Shown here piece after piece: positions 21,401-35,218 of a DNA stretch of 64,000 bases. A program made the position numbers and the translations under genes. The stretch's first letter is position 1, and each line of letters opens with the position of its first letter. The notes below the pieces were generated by a model, which was given only the letters and a program-made list of their open reading frames with translations, did no database searches and had not been told where the DNA came from. Origin of the DNA: Haemonchus contortus (lineage: Eukaryota; Nematoda; Chromadorea; Rhabditida; Trichostrongylidae). The stretch is from assembly GCA_000469685.2 (NCBI GenBank), contig LS997566.1, positions 40,049,920-40,113,919 on the forward strand, in the 5' to 3' direction.

Positions 21401-24400
21401 GTAGTTGAAGGGTGAAACCATATCGCTCGCGTTTCATGATGTCCCCTTCCTCATAGACTCGTCCTGTTACTCGATTCACGAAGATCTCCCTGAAAATGAC
21501 TTTCTTTGCCTACATCCTTCAACTAAACTGACATAAGGTCCTATTATTTCAAAAAGTATCTGCCGAAAACTTGGACTCAATTTGGAAAAAAAGATTGTTC
21601 CGGAAAATTCTGAGGTCTCCATGAAGTTGCCATACAAGCACATTACACAACTTCATGCTAATAACCCCCTGTCTACCCATATTCCACTTCATCTTCCGTA
21701 CTGCTCTTCATGAAATCTCCCAGAACATTCCAGAAAAAGGTTCAATCTACTGAGAGATTTCCGGAAGATTTCCGAAGGATTCTGTACACCCCTAGTTTCT
21801 CTTAAAAGGCTACCCACTTCATTGTCGGTTCAGCTTGGATAATACTTTCCTTTTCGGCCAGATTCAAAGCCAAATTGCTTGATACAGGGAATCCATTCAT
21901 AGCCAGTTTTATCGACGGTTCAAACAAACGGGACCACTCCACCTGAAATGTTTAATTCCGTGAACTTTATGAAACTAAAAAAAAAATCAACTTAAATTTC
22001 GGTTCATTCGCTCATTTTTAACCATATCCATCTCTACGATCAAAGTTCGATAGGATCTATCATAAACTTCATATAATGAGTCTTGCGAGGGGAAAATCTT
22101 ACTCGAAACCCGAAATCAATCCTACAATTTGAACGTTCTACATATTGAATTTATAATATGATTGCATTAACGCTGCATAGGTTCAAGGGCTTACAAAGTA
22201 CGCTGTCATGAGAATGCTCGAGACTTTCCTTCCCGTTAATCGACTACATCGTCTTACTTTAGGCGATAAGTAAAGTTTTGGCGGAAAATCTCGATTTAGG
22301 GCCAACTTGGTGCTGAACGAGTATTTTCCAGTTTGGAAAAGAAAAGCATGGGAATGGTAAGAGATAGCGTCTGCGCTTATAGCTTAACCTTCTGTTAACT
22401 TGCGTGTGGTACATAGGTCTGAATCCTCAAAAGCATTTCCACATCTGGTGAAAATGTAGTTGGGGGGGGGCCACCCATCCGAAGGTCAGTGTATCAAGAA
22501 ATGAACTCAATGAAACGCGTTATGCTGTGTTATATCGGACATGCCAGTTTTCAACAAAGGCTTTCGTAGGGAAGGAGCACCGCGGTGGGCAGGTTTTCTT
22601 TCTTTTCCTCTTCTTATTTTTGCAGGAGGTAATCATTCCAGCCACCCAAGTGCTCCTACCCTACCTAGGCTTATTTGGGAAACTAAATTTTCTTAGCTGA
22701 AACCCATAAAGGAGCTAAGCTGGTCGATTCCCATCATCCTCTACGCATCCGATACAGTGCTGATATAACAAGGGCTAACACGTTTAGACTGAGTTCATTT
22801 CTTGATATACTGACCTTCGGATGGGTGGCCCCCCCAACTACATTTTCACCCCACATCTTTAGGTAATGGGACTCGATCGACAATGGGTGCTCGCCTTGTT
22901 TTTCAGAGGACTGACTAATAATCAAGTAAGCGTCTAACGCTGTGGTCTCATATAATAACAAATTTATGATCACAAAGTTTTACCTTGCCAGAACCGAATT
23001 TCTTGAACACTGTCCAAAATCCGTGCAGTTCAGATGGGGTAGCAATTGCACGATACCCTGAAAAACAAAGTTGCCGTCGTCGAGGGGTTTCACTGAGGCT
23101 GATAACAGGTGACTTTCATGAAGGTAATGATAACGAGCAAAATTTGAAAGCGGAACAAACCATCCGGCGTTTAAGCCCATCGAAGAAGATTTAATTATTT
23201 CAAGAAATTTTACATTTCCAGGCAAAGTTCTAGGGCCAAAAACTGATCCACGAAGAAGTTCCCAATCTTCTCTTCATCCGATCAAGGGTATCCATGACAA
23301 CCCTCTTTCCAGATAGCAAACGTCTCCCCATCTCAATCCGTCCCTTCCAGGACAACCACATTTCATACACCCCTATCGCTTGGGATTGGGAACTGCGCTC
23401 ACACAGAATTTCTGTGTTAGTGGAGGTTTCAGCTGTTGCTCAGCATGAAGTCTTAGAGCAAAATTAAAAATTCTTAATTTATTTTATTTTATTTATTCAT
23501 TTCATAGTGCTTTTTCTATCCATTTTCAAAAACTAATTCTAAAACAGCGAACAACAACATCCTTACCGTATACAGCCTGACTTGTATCATTCTTGAACAT
23601 GTCCTCAGTGGCAGCAAGAGGTGCTGTTTCACGAGCGTTGATTGTCTGACATCGACCCGTTGATCTGGAAACCGAACGAACTAATTTTATGGGTCGGTGC
23701 CGGATTCATGAGACAGAACAGTTCAACTCACGCATTATACAGAGTCATAAGGAAACCGCCTCCGAGTCCACTTGACTGAGGATTTACTACTCCTACACAT
23801 AGCAATGTTGCTATCATCGAGTCAACAGCATTTCCACCATCAATCATTACATCCCTGCAAGATTGAGGAATAAATATCGAAAATATGTGGATGTATGGCT
23901 TACTCTACTTTCACAGTCCTGTTTAGAAGCCTGCTGGGAGCTTTGTATAATTTGGTAAGATTCGAAGAATACCAATAAGTTTAATCAAACACACGTTTTT
24001 AGGGCACACCTACCTTGCCGTCCTAGCACTTTAAAAAATCAATAAAATCAATCTATTGCAAGGCTCACCTCCCTATTTCTGAGCAGAATCCATGATCCGA
24101 TGCGACGGCAGCCCTCTTGAACTGGGCGTAAAGGCTTCCAGACGGTTGTGGCCAGTGAATATGTCGCGGTGAATCATCCCTCTAAAAATCGATATATTGA
24201 TTTTTGTAGTGTTGCGCAATACGGAAACTGCCATGCAATCAAACACCGTGAATAAGAAAGAAACTAATGTGATGACGATCTGTGGTCTCTAAAACGGCAT
24301 GCGCTACTTGTGGGACACACAAGACGACATCGATCTATTAGCTACTAGTAAGTGATTTGATAGTATCACCACATCTGCGTCGGATGCAGCGGCTTGATCG

Positions 24401-27400
24401 GAATCCTCTTTGACTTCACCTGGGCGAGCAGCATTCGGGTGATGCCCTTCACCCAACTAGAAGCATCTCCAAAAATTATCGACACGTTGTTAGAATTTTG
24501 TTGAGATAAAGTTTGTTCTGGCATCGTGGTTCATTCAATACCAAACCATCAAAGCGCGATAAAGAAATATGAATGGGAAGCAGATCCGAGTCGAAACCCT
24601 CTCTTTATGCTTTTGAAGTGAGCCATGAACTAGTCTTCCGTCCCATTACTAGCGAGCAAAAGTAGAAAATTTTCCATTCTAGTAAAAACAATCTACTCGG
24701 AATTTGTCAAGTCGGCCATCATGTCGTTGTGAAACCGGATATTAATATGGGCTAAATCTAAATAGGGTCGAGGAACTTTGAAATGTGTCCCTGCAAAAGT
24801 CAAACATGCGACGGTTCTCGGGGCTCTTTCCCTTGAGTCTGACCTTTTCATTATTTTACCGAAATCTTTCCATTACGCAACCAGACCTAGGCGAAAATGA
24901 TACCGAAGTGGTCCGAAGGCGTATGGATCTTGGTATTATTCATCAGAGGGGCACACACGAGTTCAAGAGGAAGCACTGCCCTTTCCGGGGCGATGTATCC
25001 TTTTGAACTCGTATATGCCCCTCTGAAAAGTAATACCCTAATCCCGTCCTGATGCAATAACATCCGATTAACATGCTCAAGGTTCTCTCGCTCCATCCTC
25101 ACATACTTGACTATTTTTTCTTACTTTACAGAGCATGGTTACTTTGCCGTAGCGGTTTCAGAAGAAAAAGCTCTCTGGTCGTTTTCAGGGATCTTGTTGG
25201 AATTCATCCTGGACGGAATTAATTGTGAATGCTCTGCGGGAAGTGCTATACCAGCGAAGGAACCCATGCCGTTCCACTCTATTCAAGCAGCATTACTTTG
25301 CAGAAGAAACATCAGCGAGAGTGAAACCTCTTCAGCAATTTTGAGTCGTTATTTTTATATTGAACTCTTCTTCAGAGAGAACAAGGCTTCTAGTAGTTTC
25401 AACTGCTTTCGTGCTTAGGTAAAAACCCTCGCTACTACCGGTACGGTACCACGAGAATCAACTGGGCCTCCCATCCTACTCCCATTCAAGATTCATCCAG
25501 GCCTGATACACTAGAAAAACTAACTCGAGTACTGGCTGCCTCCAGAGAACGCTAAAGAAGCCCTATTCGTCAAGAGTATACCTCTTTCATTCTCGAGGGG
25601 AGCGAAATGTGTGGATGCTTCTGAAAGGGCGTGATCGGTGTAGGTAACCAACATTACTGTTACTATGTTAGGAGGATCTCCAAATGGATTGTGGCGAGGC
25701 AGGCTGTTGAATGGCGGTCCCCAAACCAGGCCGTCATTCGTGTGAAACGTTCGTATCGTCGTCCATCGACTGATAATCCGTAAAAATGCACCCAGGCGTG
25801 GGCAGGCATAGATGGAATCGCTCACATAACCCTTCCCGTATTATTTTCGGGGCAATTTGCGACCTTCCGCCCGTGTGATGTGATACTAGTTCTGTAACTG
25901 GGATCGATCAACAAGAGTCGGAATCAAACAAATAACATCCTAGATCCTCGGTATTCGAAATATTCATAATAAACAAAATTACCAGTAACTTACTCGATTC
26001 AGTTCTTCTTCAAGTTCACTATCCTTTGAGTACTTTACACCGACAACTATGGCAAGTGCTATGGTTGAGATCATGAATACGATAGCTAATACGGCACACA
26101 AAATAGCCACCGAACGATTACACCTAAAAGTACAAAGCTATTTAATGTTTTCAAAAAGCAGATGATCTATGATCCCTCAAACGGGAATGAATGATGGCTT
26201 GGGTCTTTCACCCTTTTCAGAGTAATGGATCGAAAGTTCATGAGATCGAGGGGTCTGGTATGTCAGTCGATGTAGCTATACATCGCCACGAAGCGAGAGC
26301 CTCAGAAGACCAGCGGGTTGAGAGCAAAACTCGTCCTCGGACGAGACTTGAACCGTACTTGGACTATCCGGGCACTCTGCTCCTCAGCCCTTACGCTATC
26401 GAGGCCTCCCCTCGCCCCTACCTTCTTGATAGGTTTTATGCTATAACTTATCAGCACTCATACGTATAACGTGGTGAGCCGGTCAGCTAATATCAGCATT
26501 CAAATATCGAAATTTAGTGCGAGGAATAGAGAGGACGGTGCCCGGAAAGCACGAGAACGGGTTCGAGCCCAGTTCGAGGCCGCGGTATTGCCTATAACTG
26601 CCCCTCTCTCGGGTATTCCCTCCTGACCCGAACTCACAGTCTTTCTCACTTTTTTGACCAACTTTTCGACCCATGACTATCCATGGAATTTGTAAAAGTT
26701 TATCATACATATGACAGCTTTTGGCTTTTTTCCACCTACTTGATCCTTCATTTGCTTGACATTTGCGGTATCGCTCCATGGAATTTTTGTTAATTTCCCT
26801 ATTTATTCATGTGCCCAACTAACCTAACAAATTACTGTCAATGTGAAATGTAGAAAAAAATGTTCTGCTACCAATTTGTCACTCATGTAATTGCCCTTCC
26901 ATCATGGAATACTTGATGGATTAGCCAGTTTTTTCTGAGTTAACAGGCTCAGAGTCCGAATTTGCAAAATTGGGACCGGAACCCGAATTTTGGGCCCCGT
27001 CCTCGCAACTTCAAATCAAAGCCGATTGAACTTCTGTGCTGGTCTGTGAAAGCTTAAAAACAAGCATCATTCTCAAAAATGGATGGAATCGTCTCAAGGG
27101 CAGTCCCCTACCAATCTTTTTTTTCCTGTAGTCCTGTCAACCACCATGGGTGAATATGGCATTGCATCTATTCCATGAAGGGATAAAAGTTGAAGGTAAA
27201 GGTCTTTTGGCGCTGATCAGTCCTGCTTCAGGATGCGCTCCGCATTCAAGCTCATTCAGAAGACTAATGGCGTTTTGGATGCCTGTGCGGCTTGGTCATC
27301 AACTTGCAGTGGTCAGCCAAGGTACATGACATACACCTTTCCAGACGGGTCTGTTACGGTTTAACCGACCCCAAAGAAATGGAGCGCTCAGTGGCCTGGA

Positions 27401-28077
27401 AGTAGGATTCTACCATTTAATGGTGATCAGAATAAGGTACAATCTCACTCAGAAGCGAGTAATCAAGCTCCTGTAGTTTTCCCCCAAAGCTTCTTTGAAC
27501 TCACCCTAACATAACCCATAACCCACGCTATTTGCCCAAGTTGCTCTCGGAGCGCGTGTTTGCCTCGTTTCAACGTTGACACGTAAACCGCTTTGTGGCT
27601 AGCTATCAGCTGGCAACTATGTACGTACCAAAGATCGCTTGAGGAGGAGGTGGTGGGTGGATGGAAGAAGAGATTGAGAGGGATGGAAAAAGGCACATTT
27701 GTTTTCAAAAGTTTAAAGGACGGGTACACTGCGCCAGCCTATAACATCTCTAATGTACAGTACTCCTCACTATTTCTGTCAGCATTTTTTTGTGATTGGG
27801 AAAAGCTGAAGTTAGATTGAGGAAAATTAAAATTGAGAAAAAAAGTCGCGCCATTTTGATCCCAGTAACTCAAAAAGGTGAAAGTTCAAAAAAAAATATG
27901 ATGGAAGACAAAACCGTCCCAAAGTAGGGCAAGCAGTCTGGAGCTATGCAGGGCTTCACAGCACGAATTTGTTGATTTCCTTTTCATTACTTAGAAATTT
28001 ACTTGAAAAACTAAAATTTCTGGGGCTCACCTCATTTTTCCTGACGACACTTCAGCGATGTAGGTCTTATCGGACAT
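15468..28077 (-). CDS. Gamma-glutamyltransferase, complete 17-exon gene (copy B)
   Basis: The product should hydrolyse or transfer the gamma-glutamyl group of extracellular glutathione. Exons on the minus strand: 28077-28031, 26123-25994, 24181-24069, 23854-23732, 23664-23567, 23057-22984, 21942-21818, 21489-21320, 21274-21071, 21015-20862, 20745-20664, 18715-18633, 17348-17162, 16908-16813, 16534-16460, 15928-15832, 15529-15468. They sum to 1920 nt, a multiple of three, and all phases join. Seen: a short cytosolic start, one hydrophobic helix at about residues 20-45 (type II anchor), INARE with Arg149 for the glutamate carboxylate, DHGTSH with Thr446 as the expected autocleavage nucleophile, NDEMDDF (Glu485, Asp488), SSM (Ser516, Ser517), the oxyanion Gly-Gly at 539-540, PRLHNQ, and the family ending PAGY. 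The roles are known from human GGT1. Exon 1 rests only on an ATG, a GTGAGC donor and matching phase. The acceptors of exons 9 (TACTAG) and 16 (TTCAAG) are unusual but phase-forced. Confidence 0.93.
17393..17689 (+). repeat. SINE family 1 in GGT intron, with 12-bp target duplication
   Basis: The tRNA-like head starts ggcggaggtggtgtagtggc and has a perfect B box, gggttcgaatccc, at 17443-17455. The body and tail (ggattgattaacgccaac) match many other copies here. It is flanked by attcactaattc on both sides (17381-17392 and 17690-17701). It lies antisense to the GGT gene, in the intron before exon 13, 45 bases from that exon's acceptor. Confidence 0.93.
22441..22856. mobile_element. MITE-like element with inverted ends of about 70 bp in a GGT intron
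   Basis: ccacccatccgaaggtcagt..tatcaagaaatgaactca at the left is repeated inverted at 22788-22856. Between them is about 275 bp of noncoding sequence. It lies in the intron between GGT exons 6 and 7. No transposase and no clear target duplication were found. Confidence 0.75.
24930..25033. repeat. Small inverted repeat in a GGT intron
   Basis: tattattcatcagaggggca..cgagttcaagagg pairs imperfectly with ccttttgaactcgtatatgcccctctgaaaagtaata. It lies in the intron after the anchor exon of GGT copy B. It could be a tiny MITE. Confidence 0.55.
26247..26415 (-). repeat. tRNA-like SINE, family 2 (copy b)
   Basis: On the minus strand the A box TAGCGTAAGGG fits TRGYNNARNGG, and ggttcaagtct follows as a B box. 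Around them, cctcgat and tccgagg could pair as an acceptor stem. The unit matches 4764-4943. It lies in the first intron of GGT copy B. A true tRNA gene was considered, but the presence of a long shared 3' body argues for a SINE. Confidence 0.6.
27185..27385 (-). repeat. SINE family 1, diverged, no complete head
   Basis: Matches the family-1 3' and middle parts in antisense: ggcgctgatcagtcctg, ggatgcgctccgcattc, cagtggtcagccaagg and ccagacgggtctgt. It lies in GGT copy B intron 1. Confidence 0.6.
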
Positions 28078-28967
28078 TATCTACATGCAATACATCAATT
28101 TCTTCTATGTATTGAAGATTATAGCCGATAATTCGACAATCCTTAGCAACGCTTCTTATCTCTATGGAATTTCAAAATATCCGATCTGAGCCCTTAGAAA
28201 TATTGGAGACATCCCAGACGTAGTAAGTAGCACTTTCAGTGAGTCGTGAAGTCTCCTCCTTAACTTCACCCTAGCTTCCAGTGCTTGAGGGAATCCTTCC
28301 ACCAGCAACTACATGGGGAAGCGAGCGGTGCAGGCACCTCAACGAAGGCCTAATGATCTGATCTCTCCGAGTGTAATCAAGGGTCAATACATCCGAGATT
28401 CGGAGCAATAACCAAGGTGGACTAGAAGGATTGAAACAGTATCAGGCCTCCACGCCTGCCTTCACTGCCTTCACGCCTAGACAGGCTCCGAGGCTGAGTT
28501 GAAGTGAGAGTAATGATAGCCGACTCAAGACCTTGGCAAAACCCCCATGACCGCACCTCAGGACTAAAATACTGATCTGTACACATAAATCTAGAACTTT
28601 ACTTGTCCCACTCCTACCCACTCTTTCTTATCAGCCATTCCCACATTCACATGGAACCAAAGTCCTAGGTGAATCAGGTTCGTGAAGAATACCAAAAATG
28701 GATTGACAAGGGGCGGCTGCTTTTAGAGCTTGCTATTGAGGAAAGATACAAATTATCATAAGATTGACATTTTTGTGCGTTGAATACTAATTTCCTTTTT
28801 CTTCGGAGCCGTATTGGAACGCACCAGATTCCTCTGAATTCTTCACAGGTTATTTTCGATCCCATCACTTTTTCTAGGTTTCAGCTACAAAGATTGATCC
28901 GAAGAATTGAAGGATATCCATAAATGGGTGAAGATCTCATCCGCGATTGAACAGTCATCATGGTTTC
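28078..28967. other. No recognisable gene
   Basis: The region upstream of the inferred GGT start codon. No long ORF, no repeat I recognise, and no clear promoter element. Confidence 0.4.
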
Positions 28968-29330
28968 TATAGCGGAGGTAGTATCACTGGGCATAGTAGG
29001 GGATCGAACCCCAAACCTGACCGACCGAGATATCCATCCATGCGAGCAATTAGTTGATACCAGGCTCATCTGGTAGAACAAAAGCCTTATGACAAGTGCA
29101 TGGGTTGTCCATCGCAAGCCGTTGTATAGGCCACATAGGCACTCAAACTCATTAAAATTTTGAATGGAATTCGAATGCAGGGCGCTTCCCAAAAACTGGT
29201 TTGATCAACGCTAAGAGACCTTATTCTATACTAATCCTATTTTTCAAACATGGCAATTACTCATTACACTACCAACCCCACACGCGTCTTTCTTCAGATC
29301 TAATCAATAGAAAAAGTCTATAAATGTGAT
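28968..29330 (+). repeat. SINE family 1 plus shared downstream sequence
   Basis: The head is agcggaggtagtatcactgg with B box gggatcgaacccc; the middle matches with accaggctcatctggtag and the tail with ggtttgatcaacgctaa. The 110 bases after it match those after the 4981-5060 copy. Confidence 0.7.
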
Positions 29331-29974
29331 TTAAAAAAATGGAACCGGACATTCCAAATTGCAATGTCTGCTCGAGTTGGGAACAAATGAAAATGGCTTG
29401 ACAGTAGGCAGAAAAACTGTCTACGCAAAGTTTTTTCTTACTATCGCCAACATTAGTCACAGTAGCATTTCAGTAATTGAACACATTATGTTAAATGAAT
29501 TACTACATACTTGAGATTTGAAGGAACACTGCAAAGTGGAACCTGAACGAAGTGAAGAAAAAAGATTAGATTTATATCGTGTACATGCGTAGAAGATTAC
29601 AACATTACAACAAGATTACAATAACAACATTTTGTTTGGTACTGAGGTCTTCCCCCGATTTCATTTTGTGGATTTGAAAGGCTGAGCGAACTGATGTCTC
29701 GAGTTGCTGTTGATACACCGGGTCGGATAGCTGGAAGGACCTGATCTGGTCAGGGTCCACTAGGCCTTTCTTGCTAGACTGAGCATCTTGATCAGGGCTA
29801 TATGTCTGCATGTATAGACAAAAGACTCATCTCGACCTATACCGAGAAATATCTTCTCCTACAATCTTCAAAAGTGGAAGTGCCAGACGCGGATTCGATC
29901 GATCGACAACTTTTTTCTACAGTACTGGTCAAACCTGAGTGTTTTTAAGTTCCAGGGATATGCAGCTGTACCCT

Positions 29975-30232
29975 GTTCTTGGTATGCACTCCGCATACGA
30001 CTTCCATGCGAAATCATAGTGACATTTGTATGGGTATGTGGTCTATACGATACCTTACGCTCGCTAACCGGTGTACGAGTTAAGCTTTTATCTTCCAAAA
30101 TGAGTCTGGCACCAATTGACGACTCCAGAGGAATGGAAAGTTTGGTCTGCCTAGGTGGATATCGATGGGATTCAATCCTGAGACCATGCACTTGTGAAGG
30201 CGCCTCTGGTCGCCACTACACTACATATTCGC
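29975..30232 (-). repeat. SINE family 1, diverged
   Basis: Antisense copy with gcatacgacttccatgcgaa, gtggtctatacgatacctta, gagtctggcaccaattgac and a head near gccactacactac. It ends 38 bases before the Tc3-like element at 30270. Confidence 0.7.
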
Positions 30233-30269
30233 CCGCAGTTCACCTACAAATACCACATAGATGTGTATA

Positions 30270-31841
30270 CAGTGCGTTTCATAATTATAAGGTCACCCTC
30301 AATTTTTGCACTTTCAAAAAAAGTAATCATTAATGATTTTTTCTAGCATCACGAACAGATTCCCCAGCACGAATAACCTAGGTATCCGTTGCTTAGCCGC
30401 TGCTGCATTCTTCTGAACTTTTTTAGAACAGTTTATCGGTTTTTGCACCGTTTCATAATTATAAGGTCACCCTGAGAAAGTGAACGATTATTAACGAAAG
30501 AGAGGAAATTTCGTGTTTGAAGATACTTGTAAAGGTAAGCATGTGTAGCAAAGGCATTTCTAAACCTGACTGTCAACATGGCTCGTGGTCATCTGCTTTC
30601 CTCTGATGAGAAGGCTCATCATGAAGGTGGGCTCTGTACTCGAGCCATTTCCAGGCAAATAGAGAGATCCCCTCGGCCCATTCGCAGATTTCTAAAGAGT
30701 TCTTATGTCGTTAGATATAACACCGACTGTGGACACCCATGGAAGATTACTACCCGTGGCGAACGGAAAATTCTGAGGACTGTTTCCAACAGTACGTCCT
30801 CCTTGAACCAGATCCGATCGGAATTAAACCTCTCTGTGTCGAAAACTACAGTCTGGAGAGCAGTGAGAAGATGCGAGAACATCACCAGGCAAGCAATGGA
30901 GAAGGTGCCACGAATCACCGATCGTCACAAAGAGGCTCGACTCGGATTTGCAAAGATGAACCTAGGGAGAGATTGGGCAGAGGTAGATCTGCATCGAAAT
31001 CTCACCATAGAGCTGAATAATCCCTACTCAGGTCGTCTTTTTGGATGAAAAGAAATTCAATCTGACGGAAACAAGCGGTACTAACGCGACTTGAGGAAGG
31101 AACCAGTTTACTTCAGCCGTCGCAGTTTCGGTGGAAGAAGCCTATGGTGCGGGGTGCGTTCTGCAACGATGTCGTGTTGTCGTGAGCTGCAGTATGGATT
31201 TCAAGGATGACCAGAAAGTCTTGGAGCACCATCTAGTACCTTTTCTATCCACCACCGTCACCTCAACTATGTCTTTCAACAAGATAACGCCTACAACCAT
31301 GTGAGCCGTGCAGCGGATGAGTGGCTGCAATGCCAATAAATAAGCGTCCTGCCATGGCCAGCCTGCAGTCCAGGTCTCAATCCGATGGAACATATCTTGG
31401 GCATAATAGTCAGACAGGTTTATGCGAATAACTGTCAGTTCCAGGGCAAAGAAGAGCTGAAGCGAGCACTTATCGAAGCATGGAGAGCAACGGGTGAGGA
31501 ACATCTTCGAAACCGAGTTTCTAGTATGCCCCGCAGGCTCTTTGATGTTGCTCTTAAACAAGGATGAGCCATAGATTATTATGTGTTGTGCATATGCCAC
31601 CAACGTTAATAAATCACTTACTTTCTCAGGGTGACCTTATAATTATGAAACGGTGCAAAAGCCGACACTATCTTTAAAAAATTCGTAAAAAATTTGAGGT
31701 GAAAGATATTGCGACCAAAATTCGAGTACGAAGGTACATTGTGACGAGGAATCTACCAGTGTTTGCCAAAAAATTCCATTCTGGCTGCTTTCTCCGGAAT
31801 CGCAAAAATCTGGGGTGACCTTATAATTATGAAACGCACTG
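30270..31841 (+). mobile_element. Tc3-like transposon, copy 1 (TA-flanked, transposase broken)
   Basis: The ends are cagtgcgtttcataattata and its inverse, flanked by TA (30268-30269 and 31842-31843). A second copy of the end motif (accgtttcataattataagg) sits about 175 bp inside each end, an IR/DR arrangement. The transposase starts at 30578 and has a 49-base intron at 30983-31031. It carries VVFSDEKKFNL (first Asp), the QQDNA block and NPMEHILG in place of NPMENIWG. Reading fails after NLT through a frameshift and a TAA, and again before the MVWGAF block. A further deletion of about 10 bases near 31180 is unique to this copy. Confidence 0.93.
30578..31048 (+). pseudogene. Tc3-like transposase N-terminal part, copy 1
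   Basis: The N-terminal HTH module begins MARGHLLSSDEKAHH with RAISRQIERSPRPI. The second is ASKTTVWRAVRR-like (SVSKTTVWRAVRRCENI). Homology ends at GRDWAE (30982); residues after that are intron read-through, because gtagatc..tactcag removes 49 bases and restores VVFSDEKK. The downstream catalytic part is frameshifted. Confidence 0.85.
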
Positions 31842-33458
31842 TAGTTTCGTAAATGAGCGGGTAAGTATTTATGACAGTCATGGCATTCTCCCTGTCAGTG
31901 TGATTCACGGAAGTACATAACTATGATAGCGACTGGTTCTTGAGTCACCACATTTTTGTTAGGACTTTTAATTGTTGTTTCCGGCAGGAATGTTGTCCAG
32001 TAGATAGCATCGCAGTGACATTGGCTGAGAGCCCAAGGCAATTTCAGATCAAACAGCTAATTTTGGCGATCACGATGAATCTGTGGACTTTTTATGAGAT
32101 AGATTCTAGCTGCCGATGATCCCTTTTCCCCGACGCAGGAGCGATCCAAGAACTTTCAATCTGGGATACAAATCCATCGTCGACCACTGTTATATCTCAT
32201 TCAAACTCTAACCACCCACTACGAAAAAGCGTTTTCTCGAAGGGAGCAATGATCCCAGAGGTCGCTGATAGAACTCCTATTTTTCCAGGTGCAAATATGG
32301 AGGGACCCACTGGAGAAGCAGAGCATCACTCCCTGTTCAACCTTGAAACTCTCAGCTACCCTCCACTCTCCATCATACAGGGAGCGAAGGTAATAACTGC
32401 TCATTTGGAAGAAACCTAGTCCCTATGACCTATGTGGGATGCTATGAGACCAAACTGTCTATTCGTTAACCAAAGTAAAAAGTGATGGTAATAAAAAACA
32501 CGGACGATAAAGTTTCATACATTAACCAACCCAGCCTTCAATATGCTCCTATGTTCTTGACTGCTTCCATTCGGGATCTTGGTGACGTCTAGGCTCGTAG
32601 GTGACCGCCCAATATCTTTGATAACTTCTCTTGGGCTCTTCGGTCTGGGCGGGTGTCGGAAAGAGATTTGGTCACTGCATCATGCGTGGATAGTGGTCCC
32701 TTCTGGCCCTACCCCGTCCTCGCCCTTATGAAGTAAACTAAAAAGCCATGACGAGAACTGTTTCACAAAAAACCTGAATAAAAGTTTGAAAACCCAATTT
32801 CCGAGGTTCATACGCACAGCATGAGCCGTTTCATGGGTCTAAGAACCCCTATCACTCGTTACCAATTAGGATATTTTTTTACAGCCAGGTATTTCTTACA
32901 CTAGATACCTTTACCAGAGCGACTGGTGCAGAGAACATGCATCTGATCATACTAAAATCATTTTTATATAGACGATTATGTAGAGCCCGACAGGGGAAAT
33001 TTAACAAAACCGAAACGGGCTGGCTGACTCGAATAGTTTGAGTTTTTCTACATGAATTATCCCCAATTGATGAATTCCGTGGACGGTGACGTCAAATTCA
33101 AATAGGCCAGTCAAAGTTGATACCTGGGAGACCCGACTAAATGACAACCGGTCCCCATTTCGAGATAGAAAAAGCGTTCCCGTTCACTGCACTATGAGCA
33201 GTACTGGAGTAGATTCTGAGTCTGATGGGTGAATAGGAATGTTTTCGAAAAAGTAGTACAATTGCAACGCTGTCACTGCCAGCTGGACAAAAAAGAGGGC
33301 TCGAGAACGAGAAATTAGCAAAATCGATCAAATTAGGGGTAACATCCCGAAAAACCACCGATATTAGCCCTCAAACACCGCGATTTGGCTACCAGAAGGG
33401 AAGTTTCTATTCAGAATGTGAGAAGATAGGCCTACCTTGGACATATACGCCACGCACA
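31842..33458. other. No recognisable gene
   Basis: Short open frames only, no repeat family shared with the rest of the window that I can see. Confidence 0.4.
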
Positions 33459-35217
<1,759 letters not shown>

Positions 35218-35218
35218 T

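Noticed and set aside
26535..26590. tRNA gene suggested by gggttcgagccc
   Set aside because: A lone B-box-like string; no A box at the right distance and no cloverleaf stems.
30578..31048. The tail of the Tc3-like ORF (DLHRNLTIELNNPYSGRLFG) as protein
   Set aside because: It is a 49-base intron with GT/AG ends; removing it restores the conserved VVFSDEKK block.
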